A stretch of 64,000 bases of DNA, taken from contig NC_003076.8 in assembly GCF_000001735.4 (NCBI RefSeq), positions 10,230,001 through 10,294,000 on the forward strand, read 5' to 3'. This document shows, one piece after another, positions 11,337 through 23,660 of the stretch (positions are counted from its first letter, which is position 1; every line of letters starts with the position of its first letter). The stretch is from Arabidopsis thaliana (taxonomy: Eukaryota; Streptophyta; Magnoliopsida; Brassicales; Brassicaceae). Under the pieces are notes generated by a model. It worked only from the letters and a program-made list of their open reading frames with translations, was not told where the DNA came from and did no database searches. Position numbers and translations under genes: made by a program.

Positions 11337-13089
11337 ATGGAGTTACCTGTATTAATTATGGTTGGTGAGTGGATATACAAAGAAGAATGTTTGAAATATG
11401 AAGCTGAGAAAAGGAAGTTTCGGACGTTCTGTACGTATTACAGACACAACGACGTACACGGATTTGGCAAGTACAATATGTGATATTTTCAGTTTCAAGT
11501 TTAGTGAATGGAACCCTATAATAAGTTACTGGATGCCTGGAAAGATGTCTGATATGATAGCAAGTAATCGCCCTCCAGTATATATTGAGAATCAAATCAG
11601 CCTGGATACATTTATGTTGATTCGTAATGGCGATCCTTCTGTTAACTTGTTTGTGTCTTTTTACTCTATCGGCAAGGGAGGCCATACAGAGACAGAGGTT
11701 ACAAATGTTGATGTATCTCATAATTTTTACGAAGATATAAATGTAGATGAGGATGACATAGATGAAGGTGATGAGGATGAATATGAGGACGAGGATAATG
11801 AAGAGGACGAAGATATGGATGTACATGACGATGACACCGATAGTGAATGTCGTGGAAGTACCCTCGACCCTACAATAGACGGTAGTGAAAGTAGTTGCGA
11901 AGATTACGATTACAATAAATGGGGTGATCTGATTGTGGAAGAATATGGAAATGGTCATGTTGAGGAGGACGTCGTGAATAACACTCAACAAACCGTGGAA
12001 CCCACAGGGGAATTCACTCGTCTATTGGCATTGTGTACGTCAACAGATAAACATGTACATCATGTAGAACCCACTGCTGTTTTGGTTGACAGTACACCAA
12101 CCTCTGCTCCATCCCCGACGTGTCAACATGATTTGTACCAATGTACGTACACTAGAGTCTGTGTAGAGGAGACAAGATGCGAAGGTGAATTAGTTAAGTA
12201 CACGGCTGCAAATGTGGATGATATAGCTGAGAACGTAACTGGAGATGATGGTATAGTCGTCCTAGAAGGGGTTTCTGCAAGTGGGTTAAATATTGAATCT
12301 GACGACCGTCTAGTGACAACAGGTGAAGCCTACGAAGTGTATAAAAGGTTTTCTACATTGCATAATGGTGAGAATGAGTTTCTCGATACCAATGCTGCTC
12401 CTGTATTCGATGATTTAGCCAATGTTCGAGTCGATGCGAAATAAGTTGAATTGAGTACGTCAGGTCATCTCTTGTATGTGGGAAGTGTTTTCAAAAACAG
12501 GCAAGTCATACAGCAGACTATGCGACTTGTTGCAATCAAAAGGTGCTTCCGCTACAAACAAACTCGGTCATGCCCTAAAAGATTAGAGATGGTTTGTGTA
12601 GATCACAATTGTTCATGGCATTTGACTACACATGTCATACCCAATTCCAAATGTTTCAAAATCACAGGGTATGATTCTATCCATGTTTGCAAGATCGAGA
12701 GTCAAAATGATTATCGTAAACATGCTACTTACAAGCTTTTAGGCGAGGTTATGAAGAATAGATATAGTTCTACGCAAGGGGGTCCGAGAGCTGTAGATTT
12801 ACCTCAATTGGACTTAAATGATCTTAATTTTGGATCTCATATTCTACAGCATGGAGAGCTAGAGAGGTTGCAGTAAACTCTATAAGGGTTGATGATATGG
12901 CCAGTTACAGGTTTTTACCTACATATCTGTATCTTCTACAATTAGCAAATCCCGGTACAATCTGTCATCTCCACTCCACTCCTGAATCTAATGGTCGCCA
13001 GCGCTTCAAATATGTATTCGTTTCTCTCTCGACATCTATAAAAGGTTGGAAATATATGAGGAAAGTCGTTGTTGTAGACGGAACGCAGC
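11337..13089 (+). pseudogene. MuDR-type MULE transposase, 5' part (interrupted by retrotransposon array)
   Basis: The reading begins at ATG 11337 (MELPVLIMVGEWIYKEE). A frameshift near 11400 moves into the frame that starts GRSVRITDTTTYTDLAS, the MuDR N-terminal domain. A very acidic Asp/Glu-rich linker follows (about 11730-11830). A TAA at 12442 interrupts the frame. The next block (12451-12870) has the Cys/His-containing MuDR DNA-binding domain: RSCPKRLEMVC, then CSWHLTTHV and IHVCKIE. Another frameshift near 12850 leads to SYRFLPTYLYLL and RKVVVVDGTQL, the last containing the first catalytic Asp. The frame stops at the retrotransposon insertion at GCAGC (13085-13089). The 3' part resumes at 25330. 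Confidence 0.85.
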
Positions 13090-14754
13090 TGATTACACTG
13101 TATTTTACTCATTTTAGGTATATGTATATCATCATTTAGCTTTGCATTTGCTCATTATATCATGTCATTTTAGCTTATTTTGCATACTTAGGCATCTAGG
13201 ATCGTCTTGCATTCGCATTGCATGTTTTGGTGTGTTTTCAGGTGCAGAAGGAGCTAAAAAGGACTCTACTCGATCCATTCACTCGATCCAGGCAGCTACA
13301 GCAGAGGTATCATTCTACTCGACCTCTTTACTCGATCCAGGATGCTACAAAGGAGGCTGCAGTTTACTCAACCTTCTTACTCGATCAAGGCAGCCTTAGA
13401 TGAAGCAGCAGATTGATCTACTCGCCCCTCCTACTCGATCCACTACTCGATCCATTTACTCGACCAAGGGTGACCAACTCTACAAGACTTGTTGAGCTAT
13501 CAAAGCGTCTTCGGATCCTCCTCATTCCCCACTCAACCAGACATCTGAGCATACGGATAGGAGAGGATGAAGCATCTACTCGACCAATAGATCACTCGGA
13601 GCATAGACACAAAGGCGCAGACTTTGCAGCACCCTCTTTACTCGATCCCCAAGATCGAGTATTCGCCCAAACCGCCTCAAGTCTCTTGTCTTCTAGTGAA
13701 TCTAGGGGTTCCAACATTTTAGTATAAATAGATCACTTTGGGATTTGTCCAAAGGATCTATGCTTTATCTTTCAGTTTTTCTTTGTGTTTATGAATCTTG
13801 AAACCTTAATTACTCTTAATCTATTTTGTTTTTGCATTTGATTGTTTAAGTAAAGTTGTTTAGCTTGTTTAGATCTACATTTTGGTATGATTTTAGTAAT
13901 TTCTGGGTTTGTGTTCTTGAGAATGTTGCATGAGTAGTGATTAGGGTTCTTGAGGATGGATTAGATTAGGGTAATCTCTAGGTTAGTTAGGTGGTTAGTG
14001 TTTAGGTTTATAACCTTCTGGATTCGCTTGGCCCCTATGCGGTTTTTGCTGGCTAATGTGGAGATTCGAGCATAGACGTTCAGCGTCCAAAAGACGTTCA
14101 AATGGATGTCTGACCTACGAATTCCAGAGATTTGTAGACTCGACCAAGGGATTGGCTTGTCTGCCTATTGGCTTTGGTAGATTGTTTCTTAAACCCTGCT
14201 CTGCTATGTTACATCAACGAGAGTTGAGATTAGGAAGTGGTAGAGTTATGGGGGTCTCTATCACGAGAGTGGATTGACCCGGTTTTTGAATCTATCGTCA
14301 TGGGTATCTACCTTTCGCCTATTAGCCATCTGATGAACCCTAGAGCTGCCCTTATCAATGAATCCATCCTTATAACTTCTATTAGATTTATTTGTATCCC
14401 CTGTTGATTGCACTTTTATCTACCGGTTATTTGTATCCTCTATTTGCATCCCCTATTGATTGCATTTTAGTTCTTAATTTTGTCACATGTTGGTTCTACT
14501 CGACCCAATGATCGAGTAGGGCTATTAGGTTCTCATTTTTACTTGTTTGAATCCTGACCTAGGATTGTTACTAGAAACCCACCATCATTATAATCTGGCT
14601 TGACTTAGTAGTTTCTGTACACATCTTGATTGCTAGCAATACAGTGCACTGGATTGACACCCCCTATAGCTACATCGACATGTTTGTGTTTTAGGGGAAT
14701 TGAATGAATCTCACACACATTCAACATAAGTAGGCCTGAAAAACCTTCTTATCA
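13090..14754 (+). mobile_element. Athila-like LTR, copy 1 (no solo-LTR insert)
   Basis: 1665-bp LTR beginning TGATTACACTG and ending CCTTCTTATCA (TG...CA), inserted after GCAGC in the MULE transposase. The U3-like part (13260-13690) is crowded with TACTCGATC-type motifs. A TATA box (TATAAATA) lies at 13723-13730. A (C)TACTCGACC...GATCGAGTAG inverted pair lies near 14497-14518. It is followed by a primer-binding-site-like sequence at 14755. Confidence 0.9.
13723..13730 (+). promoter_or_regulatory. TATA box of LTR (repeated in all five LTRs)
   Basis: TATAAATA in the context TTTTAGTATAAATAGATCAC, about 630 bp into the LTR. The same box recurs in each LTR copy (for example at about 16517, 19310, 22103 and 24293). 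It would direct plus-strand transcription through the LTR and leader into the next MULE slice. Confidence 0.6.
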
Positions 14755-14898
14755 ATTTGACGCCGTTGCCGATTCATTATTGCATTGTTACATTCAAGAT
14801 ATCCGAAACTTTTAAGATCAAGTTCTTTTACATTTATCAAGTTACTAACTCATATTTTCGTTTGCTTGTTTTTGTGGTATAGGTACTAATCTTTGTGC
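14755..14898 (+). mobile_element. retrotransposon leader with primer-binding site, joined to MULE sequence
   Basis: Directly after the LTR comes ATTTGACGCCGTTGCCGATT. It matches, with a few changes, the TTTGGCGCCGTTGCCGGGG primer-binding site (tRNA-Asp) typical of Athila/Tat gypsy elements. Only 144 bp of leader remain before an abrupt join to MULE sequence at ATGATTATCG, so no gag or pol survives. Identical leaders follow the LTRs of units 2, 3 and 4 (17548-17691, 20341-20484, 23134-23277). Confidence 0.8.
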
Positions 14899-15281
14899 AT
14901 GATTATCGTAAACATGCTACTTACAAGCTTTTAGGCGAGGTTATGAAGAATAGATATAGTTCTACGCAAGGGGGTCCGAGAGCTGTAGATTTACCTCAAT
15001 TGGTCTTAAATGATCTTAATTTTGGATCTCATATTCTACAGCATGGAGAGCTAGAGAGGTTGCAGTAAACTCTATAAGGGTTGATGATATGGCTAGTTAC
15101 AGGTTTTTACCTACATATCTATATCTTCTACAATTAGCAAATCCCGGTACAATCTGTCATCTCCACTCCACTCCTGAATCTAATGGTCGCCAGCGCTTCA
15201 AATATGTATTCGTTTCTCTCTCGACATCTATAAAAGGTTGGAAATATATGAGGAAAGTCGTTGTTGTAGACGGAACGCAGC

Positions 15282-17547
15282 TGATTACACTGTATTTTAC
15301 TCATTTTAGGTATATGTATATCATCATTTAGCTTTGCATTTGCTCATTATATCATGTCATTTTAGCTTATTTTGCATACTTAGGCATCTAGGATCGTCTT
15401 GCATTCGCATTGCATGTTTTGGTGTGTTTTCAGGTGCAGAAGGAGCTAAAAAGGACTCTACTCGATCCATTCACTCGATCCAGGCAGCTACAGCAGAGGT
15501 ATCATTCTACTCGACCTCTTTACTCGATCCAGGATGCTACAAAGGAGGCTGCAGTTTACTCAACCTTCTTACTCGATCAAGGCAGCCTTAGATGAAGCAG
15601 CAGATTGATCTACTCGCCCCTCCTACTCGATCCACTACTCGATCCATTTACTCGACCAAGGGTGACCAACTCTACAAGACTTGTTGAGCTATCAAAGCGT
15701 CTTCGGATCCTCCTCATTCTCCACTCAACCAGACATCTGAGCATACGGATAGGAGAGGATGAAGCATCTACTCGACCAATAGATCATGAAAGGCCCCGAT
15801 CCGGACTGCCTAAAGTCCGGGCGAGTTCTCTCGACCCAAGCCACTAAGTGACTCGGCCCTAACCGTTTATGAGGTTCTTTCCTAGTCTAATCCGTTTCAT
15901 ATGATTCCGAGATTCAATATATGAGACGAATAGAGTAAACAAACAATCGGATACTTTATTAATTAAGCAAAGGATTCGATACAACCTATGAGTTTGCATA
16001 TAAGCTATTACAAGTCATATAATCGATCCCTAGACTATCCGAACTATCACCACCCATCATCCCGGCCTTGAGTCTCTCGCGCCTAAGCCAAGTCCTTCCC
16101 ACGATCACCATTCGTTCCTGAAAGTCATAGAGCCATAAGTAATCTTATTTACTTAATCATATGCAAGTCCATGCAATGCTCTATATGCCATACACTACTC
16201 GGATCCGTGGAGAGAATTCAGAGAGGGGAAGATCGCGCATCAGTCCGGCCGATTCTCGGCAGGTCAGTTAAGACCCGCCGGTCCTCCGCCGAGCCGCGTC
16301 CCCGCCTCAGCCGATCCCTACCCGGTCCGAGTCTTGTGTAGGATGCACATGACCCGGATACTACTCAGCCCGCGGGCGTTACAGATCACTCGGAGCATAG
16401 ACACAAAGGCGCAGACTTTGCAGCACCCTCTTTACTCGATCCCCAAGATCGAGTATTCGCCCAAACCGCCTCAAGTCTCTTGTCTTCTAGTGAATCTAGG
16501 GGTTCCAACATTTTAGTATAAATAGATCACTTTGGGATTTGTCCAAAGGATCTATGCTTTATCTTTCAGTTTTTCTTTGTGTTTATGAATCTTGAAACCT
16601 TAATTACTCTTAATCTATTTTGTTTTTGCATTTGATTGTTTAAGTAAAGTTGTTTAGCTTGTTTAGATCTACATTTTGGTATGATTTTAGTAATTTCTGG
16701 GTTTGTGTTCTTGAGAATGTTGCATGAGTAGTGATTAGGGTTCTTGAGGATGGATTAGATTAGGGTAATCTCTAGGTTAGTTAGGTGGTTAGTGTTTAGG
16801 TTTATACCCTTCTGGATTCGCTTGGCCCCTATGCGGTTTTTGCTGGCTAATGTGGAGATTCGAGCATAGACGTTCAGCGTCCAAAAGACGTTCAAATGGT
16901 GTCTGACCTATGAATTCCAGAGATTTGTAGACTCGACCAAGGGATTGGCTTGTCTGCCTATTGGCTTTGGTAGATTGTTTCTTAAACCCTGCTCTGCTAT
17001 GTTACATCAACGAGAGTTGAGATTAGGAAGTGGTAGAGTTATGGGGGTCTCTATCACGAGAGTGGATTGACCCGGTTTTTGAATCTATCGTCATGGGTAT
17101 CTACCTTTCGCCTATTAGCCATCTGATGAACCCTAGAGCTGCCCTTATCAATGAATCCATCCTTATAACTTCTATTAGATTTATTTGTATCCCCTGTTGA
17201 TTGCACTTTTATCTACCGGTTATTTGTATCCTCTATTTGCATCCCCTATTGATTGCATTTTAGTTCTTAATTTTGTCACATGTTGGTTCTACTCGACCCA
17301 ATGATCGAGTAGGGCTATTAGGTTCTCATTTTTACTTGTTTGAATCCTGACCTAGGATTGTTACTAGAAACCCACCATCATTATAATCTGGCTTGACTTA
17401 GTAGTTTCTGTACACATCTTGATTGCTAGCAATACAGTGCACTGGATTGACACCCCCTATAGCTACATCGACATGTTTGTGTTTTAGGGGAATTGAATGA
17501 ATCTCACACACATTCAACATAAGTAGGCCTGAAAAACCTTCTTATCA
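15282..17547 (+). mobile_element. Athila-like LTR, copy 2, split by solo LTR
   Basis: Same LTR as copy 1, starting TGATTACACTG after GCAGC. It is interrupted at GATCA by a 597-bp solo LTR (15787-16383). Confidence 0.9.
15787..16383. mobile_element. 597-bp solo LTR with 5-bp target duplication GATCA (array copy A)
   Basis: It begins TGAAAGGCCCCGATCCGG, ends GCGGGCGTTACA, and is flanked on both sides by GATCA (15782-15786 and 16384-16388). The empty site is preserved in units 1 and 5 (AATAGATCACTCGG). TG...CA ends, a 5-bp duplication, clearly higher GC content than its surroundings and no coding content identify a solo LTR of another retrotransposon family. Confidence 0.92.
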
Positions 17548-18074
17548 ATTTGACGCCGTTGCCGATTCATTATTGCATTGTTACATTCAAGATATCCGAA
17601 ACTTTTAAGATCAAGTTCTTTTACATTTATCAAGTTACTAACTCATATTTTCGTTTGCTTGTTTTTGTGGTATAGGTACTAATCTTTGTGCATGATTATC
17701 GTAAACATGCTACTTACAAGCTTTTAGGCGAGGTTATGAAGAATAGATATAGTTCTACGCAAGGGGGTCCGAGAGCTGTAGATTTACCTCAATTGGTCTT
17801 AAATGATCTTAATTTTGGATCTCATATTCTACAGCATGGAGAGCTAGAGAGGTTGCAGTAAACTCTATAAGGGTTGATGATATGGCCAGTTACAGGTTTT
17901 TACCTACATATCTGTATCTTCTACAATTAGCAAATCCCGGTACAATCTGTCATCTCCACTCCACTCCTGAATCTAATGGTCGCCAGCACTTCAAATATGT
18001 ATTCGTTTCTCTCTCGACATCTATAAAAGGTTGGAAATATATGAGGAAAGTCGTTGTTGTAGACGGAACGCAGC

Positions 18075-20340
18075 TGATTACACTGTATTTTACTCATTTT
18101 AGGTATATGTATATCATCATTTAGCTTTGCATTTGCTCATTATATCATGTCATTTTAGCTTATTTTGCATACTTAGGCATCTAGGATCGTCTTGCATTCG
18201 CATTGCATGTTTTGGTGTGTTTTCAGGTGCAGAAGGAGCTAAAAAGGACTCTACTCGATCCATTCACTCGATCCAGGCAGCTACAGCAGAGGTATCATTC
18301 TACTCGACCTCTTTACTCGATCCAGGATGCTACAAAGGAGGCTGCAGTTTACTCAACCTTCTTACTCGATCAAGGCAGCCTTAGATGAAGCAGCAGATTG
18401 ATCTACTCGCCCCTCCTACTCGATCCACTACTCGATCCATTTACTCGACCAAGGGTGACCAACTCTACAAGACTTGTTGAGCTATCAAAGCGTCTTCGGA
18501 TCCTCCTCATTCCCCACTCAACCAGACATCTGAGCATACGGATAGGAGAGGATGAAGCATCTACTCGACCAATAGATCATGAAAGGCCCCGATCCGGACT
18601 GCCTAAAGTCCGGGCGAGTTCTCTCGACCCAAGCCACTAAGTGACTCGGCCCTAACCGTTTATGAGGTTCTTTCCTAGTCTAATCCGTTTCATATGATTC
18701 CGAGATTCAATATATGAGACGAATAGAGTAAACAAACAATCGGATACTTTATTAATTAAGCAAAGGATTCGATACAACCTATGAGTTTGCATATAAGCTA
18801 TTACAAGTCATATAATCGATCCCTAGACTATCCGAACTATCACCACCCATCATCCCGGCCTTGAGTCTCTCGCGCCTAAGCCAAGTCCTTCCCACGATCA
18901 CCATTCGTTCCTGAAAGTCATAGAGCCATAAGTAATCTTATTTACTTAATCATATGCAAGTCCATGCAATGCTCTATATGCCATACACTACTCGGATCCG
19001 TGGAGAGAATTCAGAGAGGGGAAGATCGCGCATCAGTCCGGCCGATTCTCGGCAGGTCAGTTAAGACCCGCCGGTCCTCCGCCGAGCCGCGTCCCCGCCT
19101 CAGCCGATCCCTACCCGGTCCGAGTCTTGTGTAGGATGCACATGACCCGGATACTACTCAGCCCGCGGGCGTTACAGATCACTCGGAGCATAGACACAAA
19201 GGCGCAGACTTTGCAGCACCCTCTTTACTCGATCCCCAAGATCGAGTATTCGCCCAAACCGCCTCAAGTCTCTTGTCTTCTAGTGAATCTAGGGGTTCCA
19301 ACATTTTAGTATAAATAGATCACTTTGGGATTTGTCCAAAGGATCTATGCTTTATCTTTCAGTTTTTCTTTGTGTTTATGAATCTTGAAACCTTAATTAC
19401 TCTTAATCTATTTTGTTTTTGCATTTGATTGTTTAAGTAAAGTTGTTTAGCTTGTTTAGATCTACATTTTGGTATGATTTTAGTAATTTCTGGGTTTGTG
19501 TTCTTGAGAATGTTGCATGAGTAGTGATTAGGGTTCTTGAGGATGGATTAGATTAGGGTAATCTCTAGGTTAGTTAGGTGGTTAGTGTTTAGGTTTATAC
19601 CCTTCTGGATTCGCTTGGCCCCTATGCGGTTTTTGCTGGCTAATGTGGAGATTCGAGCATAGACGTTCAGCGTCCAAAAGACGTTCAAATGGTGTCTGAC
19701 CTACGAATTCCAGAGATTTGTAGACTCGACCAAGGGATTGGCTTGTCTGCCTATTGGCTTTGGTAGATTGTTTCTTAAACCCTGCTCTGCTATGTTACAT
19801 CAACGAGAGTTGAGATTAGGAAGTGGTAGAGTTATGGGGGTCTCTATCACGAGAGTGGATTGACCCGGTTTTTGAATCTATCGTCATGGGTATCTACCTT
19901 TCGCCTATTAGCCATCTGATGAACCCTAGAGCTGCCCTTATCAATGAATCCATCCTTATAACTTCTATTAGATTTATTTGTATCCCCTGTTGATTGCACT
20001 TTTATCTACCGGTTATTTGTATCCTCTATTTGCATCCCCTATTGATTGCATTTTAGTTCTTAATTTTGTCACATGTTGGTTCTACTCGACCCAATGATCG
20101 AGTAGGGCTATTAGGTTCTCATTTTTACTTGTTTGAATCCTGACCTAGGATTGTTACTAGAAACCCACCATCATTATAATCTGGCTTGACTTAGTAGTTT
20201 CTGTACACATCTTGATTGCTAGCAATACAGTGCACTGGATTGACACCCCCTATAGCTACATCGACATGTTTGTGTTTTAGGGGAATTGAATGAATCTCAC
20301 ACACATTCAACATAAGTAGGCCTGAAAAACCTTCTTATCA
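18075..20340 (+). mobile_element. Athila-like LTR, copy 3, split by solo LTR
   Basis: 2793 bp downstream of copy 2 and nearly identical to it, including the solo-LTR insertion at the same base. Confidence 0.9.
18580..19176. mobile_element. solo LTR, array copy B
   Basis: Same 597-bp solo LTR flanked by GATCA. The shared insertion base shows it was duplicated with the unit, not inserted independently. Confidence 0.92.
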
Positions 20341-20867
20341 ATTTGACGCCGTTGCCGATTCATTATTGCATTGTTACATTCAAGATATCCGAAACTTTTA
20401 AGATCAAGTTCTTTTACATTTATCAAGTTACTAACTCATATTTTCGTTTGCTTGTTTTTGTGGTATAGGTACTAATCTTTGTGCATGATTATCGTAAACA
20501 TGCTACTTACAAGCTTTTAGGCGAGGTTATGAAGAATAGATATAGTTCTACGCAAGGGGGTCCGAGAGCTGTAGATTTACCTCAATTGGTCTTAAATGAT
20601 CTTAATTTTGGATCTCATATTCTACAGCATGGAGAGCTAGAGAGGTTGCAGTAAACTCTATAAGGGTTGATGATATGGCCAGTTACAGGTTTTTACCTAC
20701 ATATCTGTATCTTCTACAATTAGCAAATCCCGGTACAATCTGTCATCTCCACTCCACTCCTGAATCTAATGGTCGCCAGCGCTTCAAATATGTATTCGTT
20801 TCTCTCTCGACATCTATAAAAGGTTGGAAATATATGAGGAAAGTCGTTGTTGTAGACGGAACGCAGC

Positions 20868-23133
20868 TGATTACACTGTATTTTACTCATTTTAGGTATA
20901 TGTATATCATCATTTAGCTTTGCATTTGCTCATTATATCATGTCATTTTAGCTTATTTTGCATACTTAGGCATCTAGGATCGTCTTGCATTCGCATTGCA
21001 TGTTTTGGTGTGTTTTCAGGTGCAGAAGGAGCTAAAAAGGACTCTACTCGATCCATTCACTCGATCCAGGCAGCTACAGCAGAGGTATCATTCTACTCGA
21101 CCTCTTTACTCGATCCAGGATGCTACAAAGGAGGCTGCAGTTTACTCAACCTTCTTACTCGATCAAGGCAGCCTTAGATGAAGCAGCAGATTGATCTACT
21201 CGCCCCTCCTACTCGATCCACTACTCGATCCATTTACTCGACCAAGGGTGACCAACTCTACAAGACTTGTTGAGCTATCAAAGCGTCTTCGGATCCTCCT
21301 CATTCCCCACTCAACCAGACATCTGAGCATACGGATAGGAGAGGATGAAGCATCTACTCGACCAATAGATCATGAAAGGCCCCGATCCGGACTGCCTAAA
21401 GTCCGGGCGAGTTCTCTCGACCCAAGCCACTAAGTGACTCGGCCCTAACCGTTTATGAGGTTCTTTCCTAGTCTAATCCGTTTCATATGATTCCGAGATT
21501 CAATATATGAGACGAATAGAGTAAACAAACAATCGGATACTTTATTAATTAAGCAAAGGATTCGATACAACCTATGAGTTTGCATATAAGCTATTACAAG
21601 TCATATAATCGATCCCTAGACTATCCGAACTATCACCACCCATCATCCCGGCCTTGAGTCTCTCGCGCCTAAGCCAAGTCCTTCCCACGATCACCATTCG
21701 TTCCTGAAAGTCATAGAGCCATAAGTAATCTTATTTACTTAATCATATGCAAGTCCATGCAATGCTCTATATGCCATACACTACTCGGATCCGTGGAGAG
21801 AATTCAGAGAGGGGAAGATCGCGCATCAGTCCGGCCGATTCTCGGCAGGTCAGTTAAGACCCGCCGGTCCTCCGCCGAGCCGCGTCCCCACCTCAGCCGA
21901 TCCCTACCCGGTCCGAGTCTTGTGTAGGATGCACATGACCCGGATACTACTCAGCCCGCGGGCGTTACAGATCACTCGGAGCATAGACACAAAGGCGCAG
22001 ACTTTGCAGCACCCTCTTTACTCGATCCCCAAGATCGAGTATTCGCCCAAACCGCCTCAAGTCTCTTGTCTTCTAGTGAATCTAGGGGTTCCAACATTTT
22101 AGTATAAATAGATCACTTTGGGATTTGTCCAAAGGATCTATGCTTTATCTTTCAGTTTTTCTTTGTGTTTATGAATCTTGAAACCTTAATTACTCTTAAT
22201 CTATTTTGTTTTTGCATTTGATTGTTTAAGTAAAGTTGTTTAGCTTGTTTAGATCTACATTTTGGTATGATTTTAGTAATTTCTGGGTTTGTGTTCTTGA
22301 GAATGTTGCATGAGTAGTGATTAGGGTTCTTGAGGATGGATTAGATTAGGGTAATCTCTAGGTTAGTTAGGTGGTTAGTGTTTAGGTTTATACCCTTCTG
22401 GATTCGCTTGGCCCCTATGCGGTTTTTGCTGGCTAATGTGGAGATTCGAGCATAGACGTTCAGCGTCCAAAAGACGTTCAAATGGTGTCTGACCTACGAA
22501 TTCCAGAGATTTGTAGACTCGACCAAGGGATTGGCTTGTCTGCCTATTGGCTTTGGTAGATTGTTTCTTAAACCCTGCTCTGCTATGTTACATCAACGAG
22601 AGTTGAGATTAGGAAGTGGTAGAGTTATGGGGGTCTCTATCACGAGAGTGGATTGACCCGGTTTTTGAATCTATCGTCATGGGTATCTACCTTTCGCCTA
22701 TTAGCCATCTGATGAACCCTAGAGCTGCCCTTATCAATGAATCCATCCTTATAACTTCTATTAGATTTATTTGTATCCCCTGTTGATTGCACTTTTATCT
22801 ACCGGTTATTTGTATCCTCTATTTGCATCCCCTATTGATTGCATTTTAGTTCTTAATTTTGTCACATGTTGGTTCTACTCGACCCAATGATCGAGTAGGG
22901 CTATTAGGTTCTCATTTTTACTTGTTTGAATCCTGACCTAGGATTGTTACTAGAAACCCACCATCATTATAATCTGGCTTGACTTAGTAGTTTCTGTACA
23001 CATCTTGATTGCTAGCAATACAGTGCACTGGATTGACACCCCCTATAGCTACATCGACATGTTTGTGTTTTAGGGGAATTGAATGAATCTCACACACATT
23101 CAACATAAGTAGGCCTGAAAAACCTTCTTATCA
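20868..23133 (+). mobile_element. Athila-like LTR, copy 4, split by solo LTR
   Basis: Third solo-carrying unit, 2793 bp on from copy 3. Confidence 0.9.
21373..21969. mobile_element. solo LTR, array copy C
   Basis: Same 597-bp solo LTR flanked by GATCA. One private change (GTCCCCACC versus GTCCCCGCC in copies A and B) gives a small handle on copy age. Confidence 0.92.
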
Positions 23134-23660
23134 ATTTGACGCCGTTGCCGATTCATTATTGCATTGTTACATTCAAGATATCCGAAACTTTTAAGATCAA
23201 GTTCTTTTACATTTATCAAGTTACTAACTCATATTTTCGTTTGCTTGTTTTTGTGGTATAGGTACTAATCTTTGTGCATGATTATCGTAAACATGCTACT
23301 TACAAGCTTTTAGGCGAGGTTATGAAGAATAGATATAGTTCTACGCAAGGGGGTCCGAGAGCTGTAGATTTACCTCAATTGGTCTTAAATGATCTTAATT
23401 TTGGATCTCATATTCTACAGCATGGAGAGCTAGAGAGGTTGCAGTAAACTCTATAAGGGTTGATGATATGGCCAGTTACAGGTTTTTACCTACATATCTG
23501 TATCTTCTACAATTAGCAAATCCCGGTACAATCTGTCATCTCCACTCCACTCCTGAATCTAATGGTCGCCAGCGCTTCAAATATGTATTCGTTTCTCTCT
23601 CGACATCTATAAAAGGTTGGAAATATATGAGGAAAGTCGTTGTTGTAGACGGAACGCAGC

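Noticed and set aside
11356..11991. 211-codon minus-strand frame antisense to the MULE transposase
   Set aside because: It is the shadow of the acidic transposase reading; the hydrophobic composition follows from complementing Asp/Glu codons.
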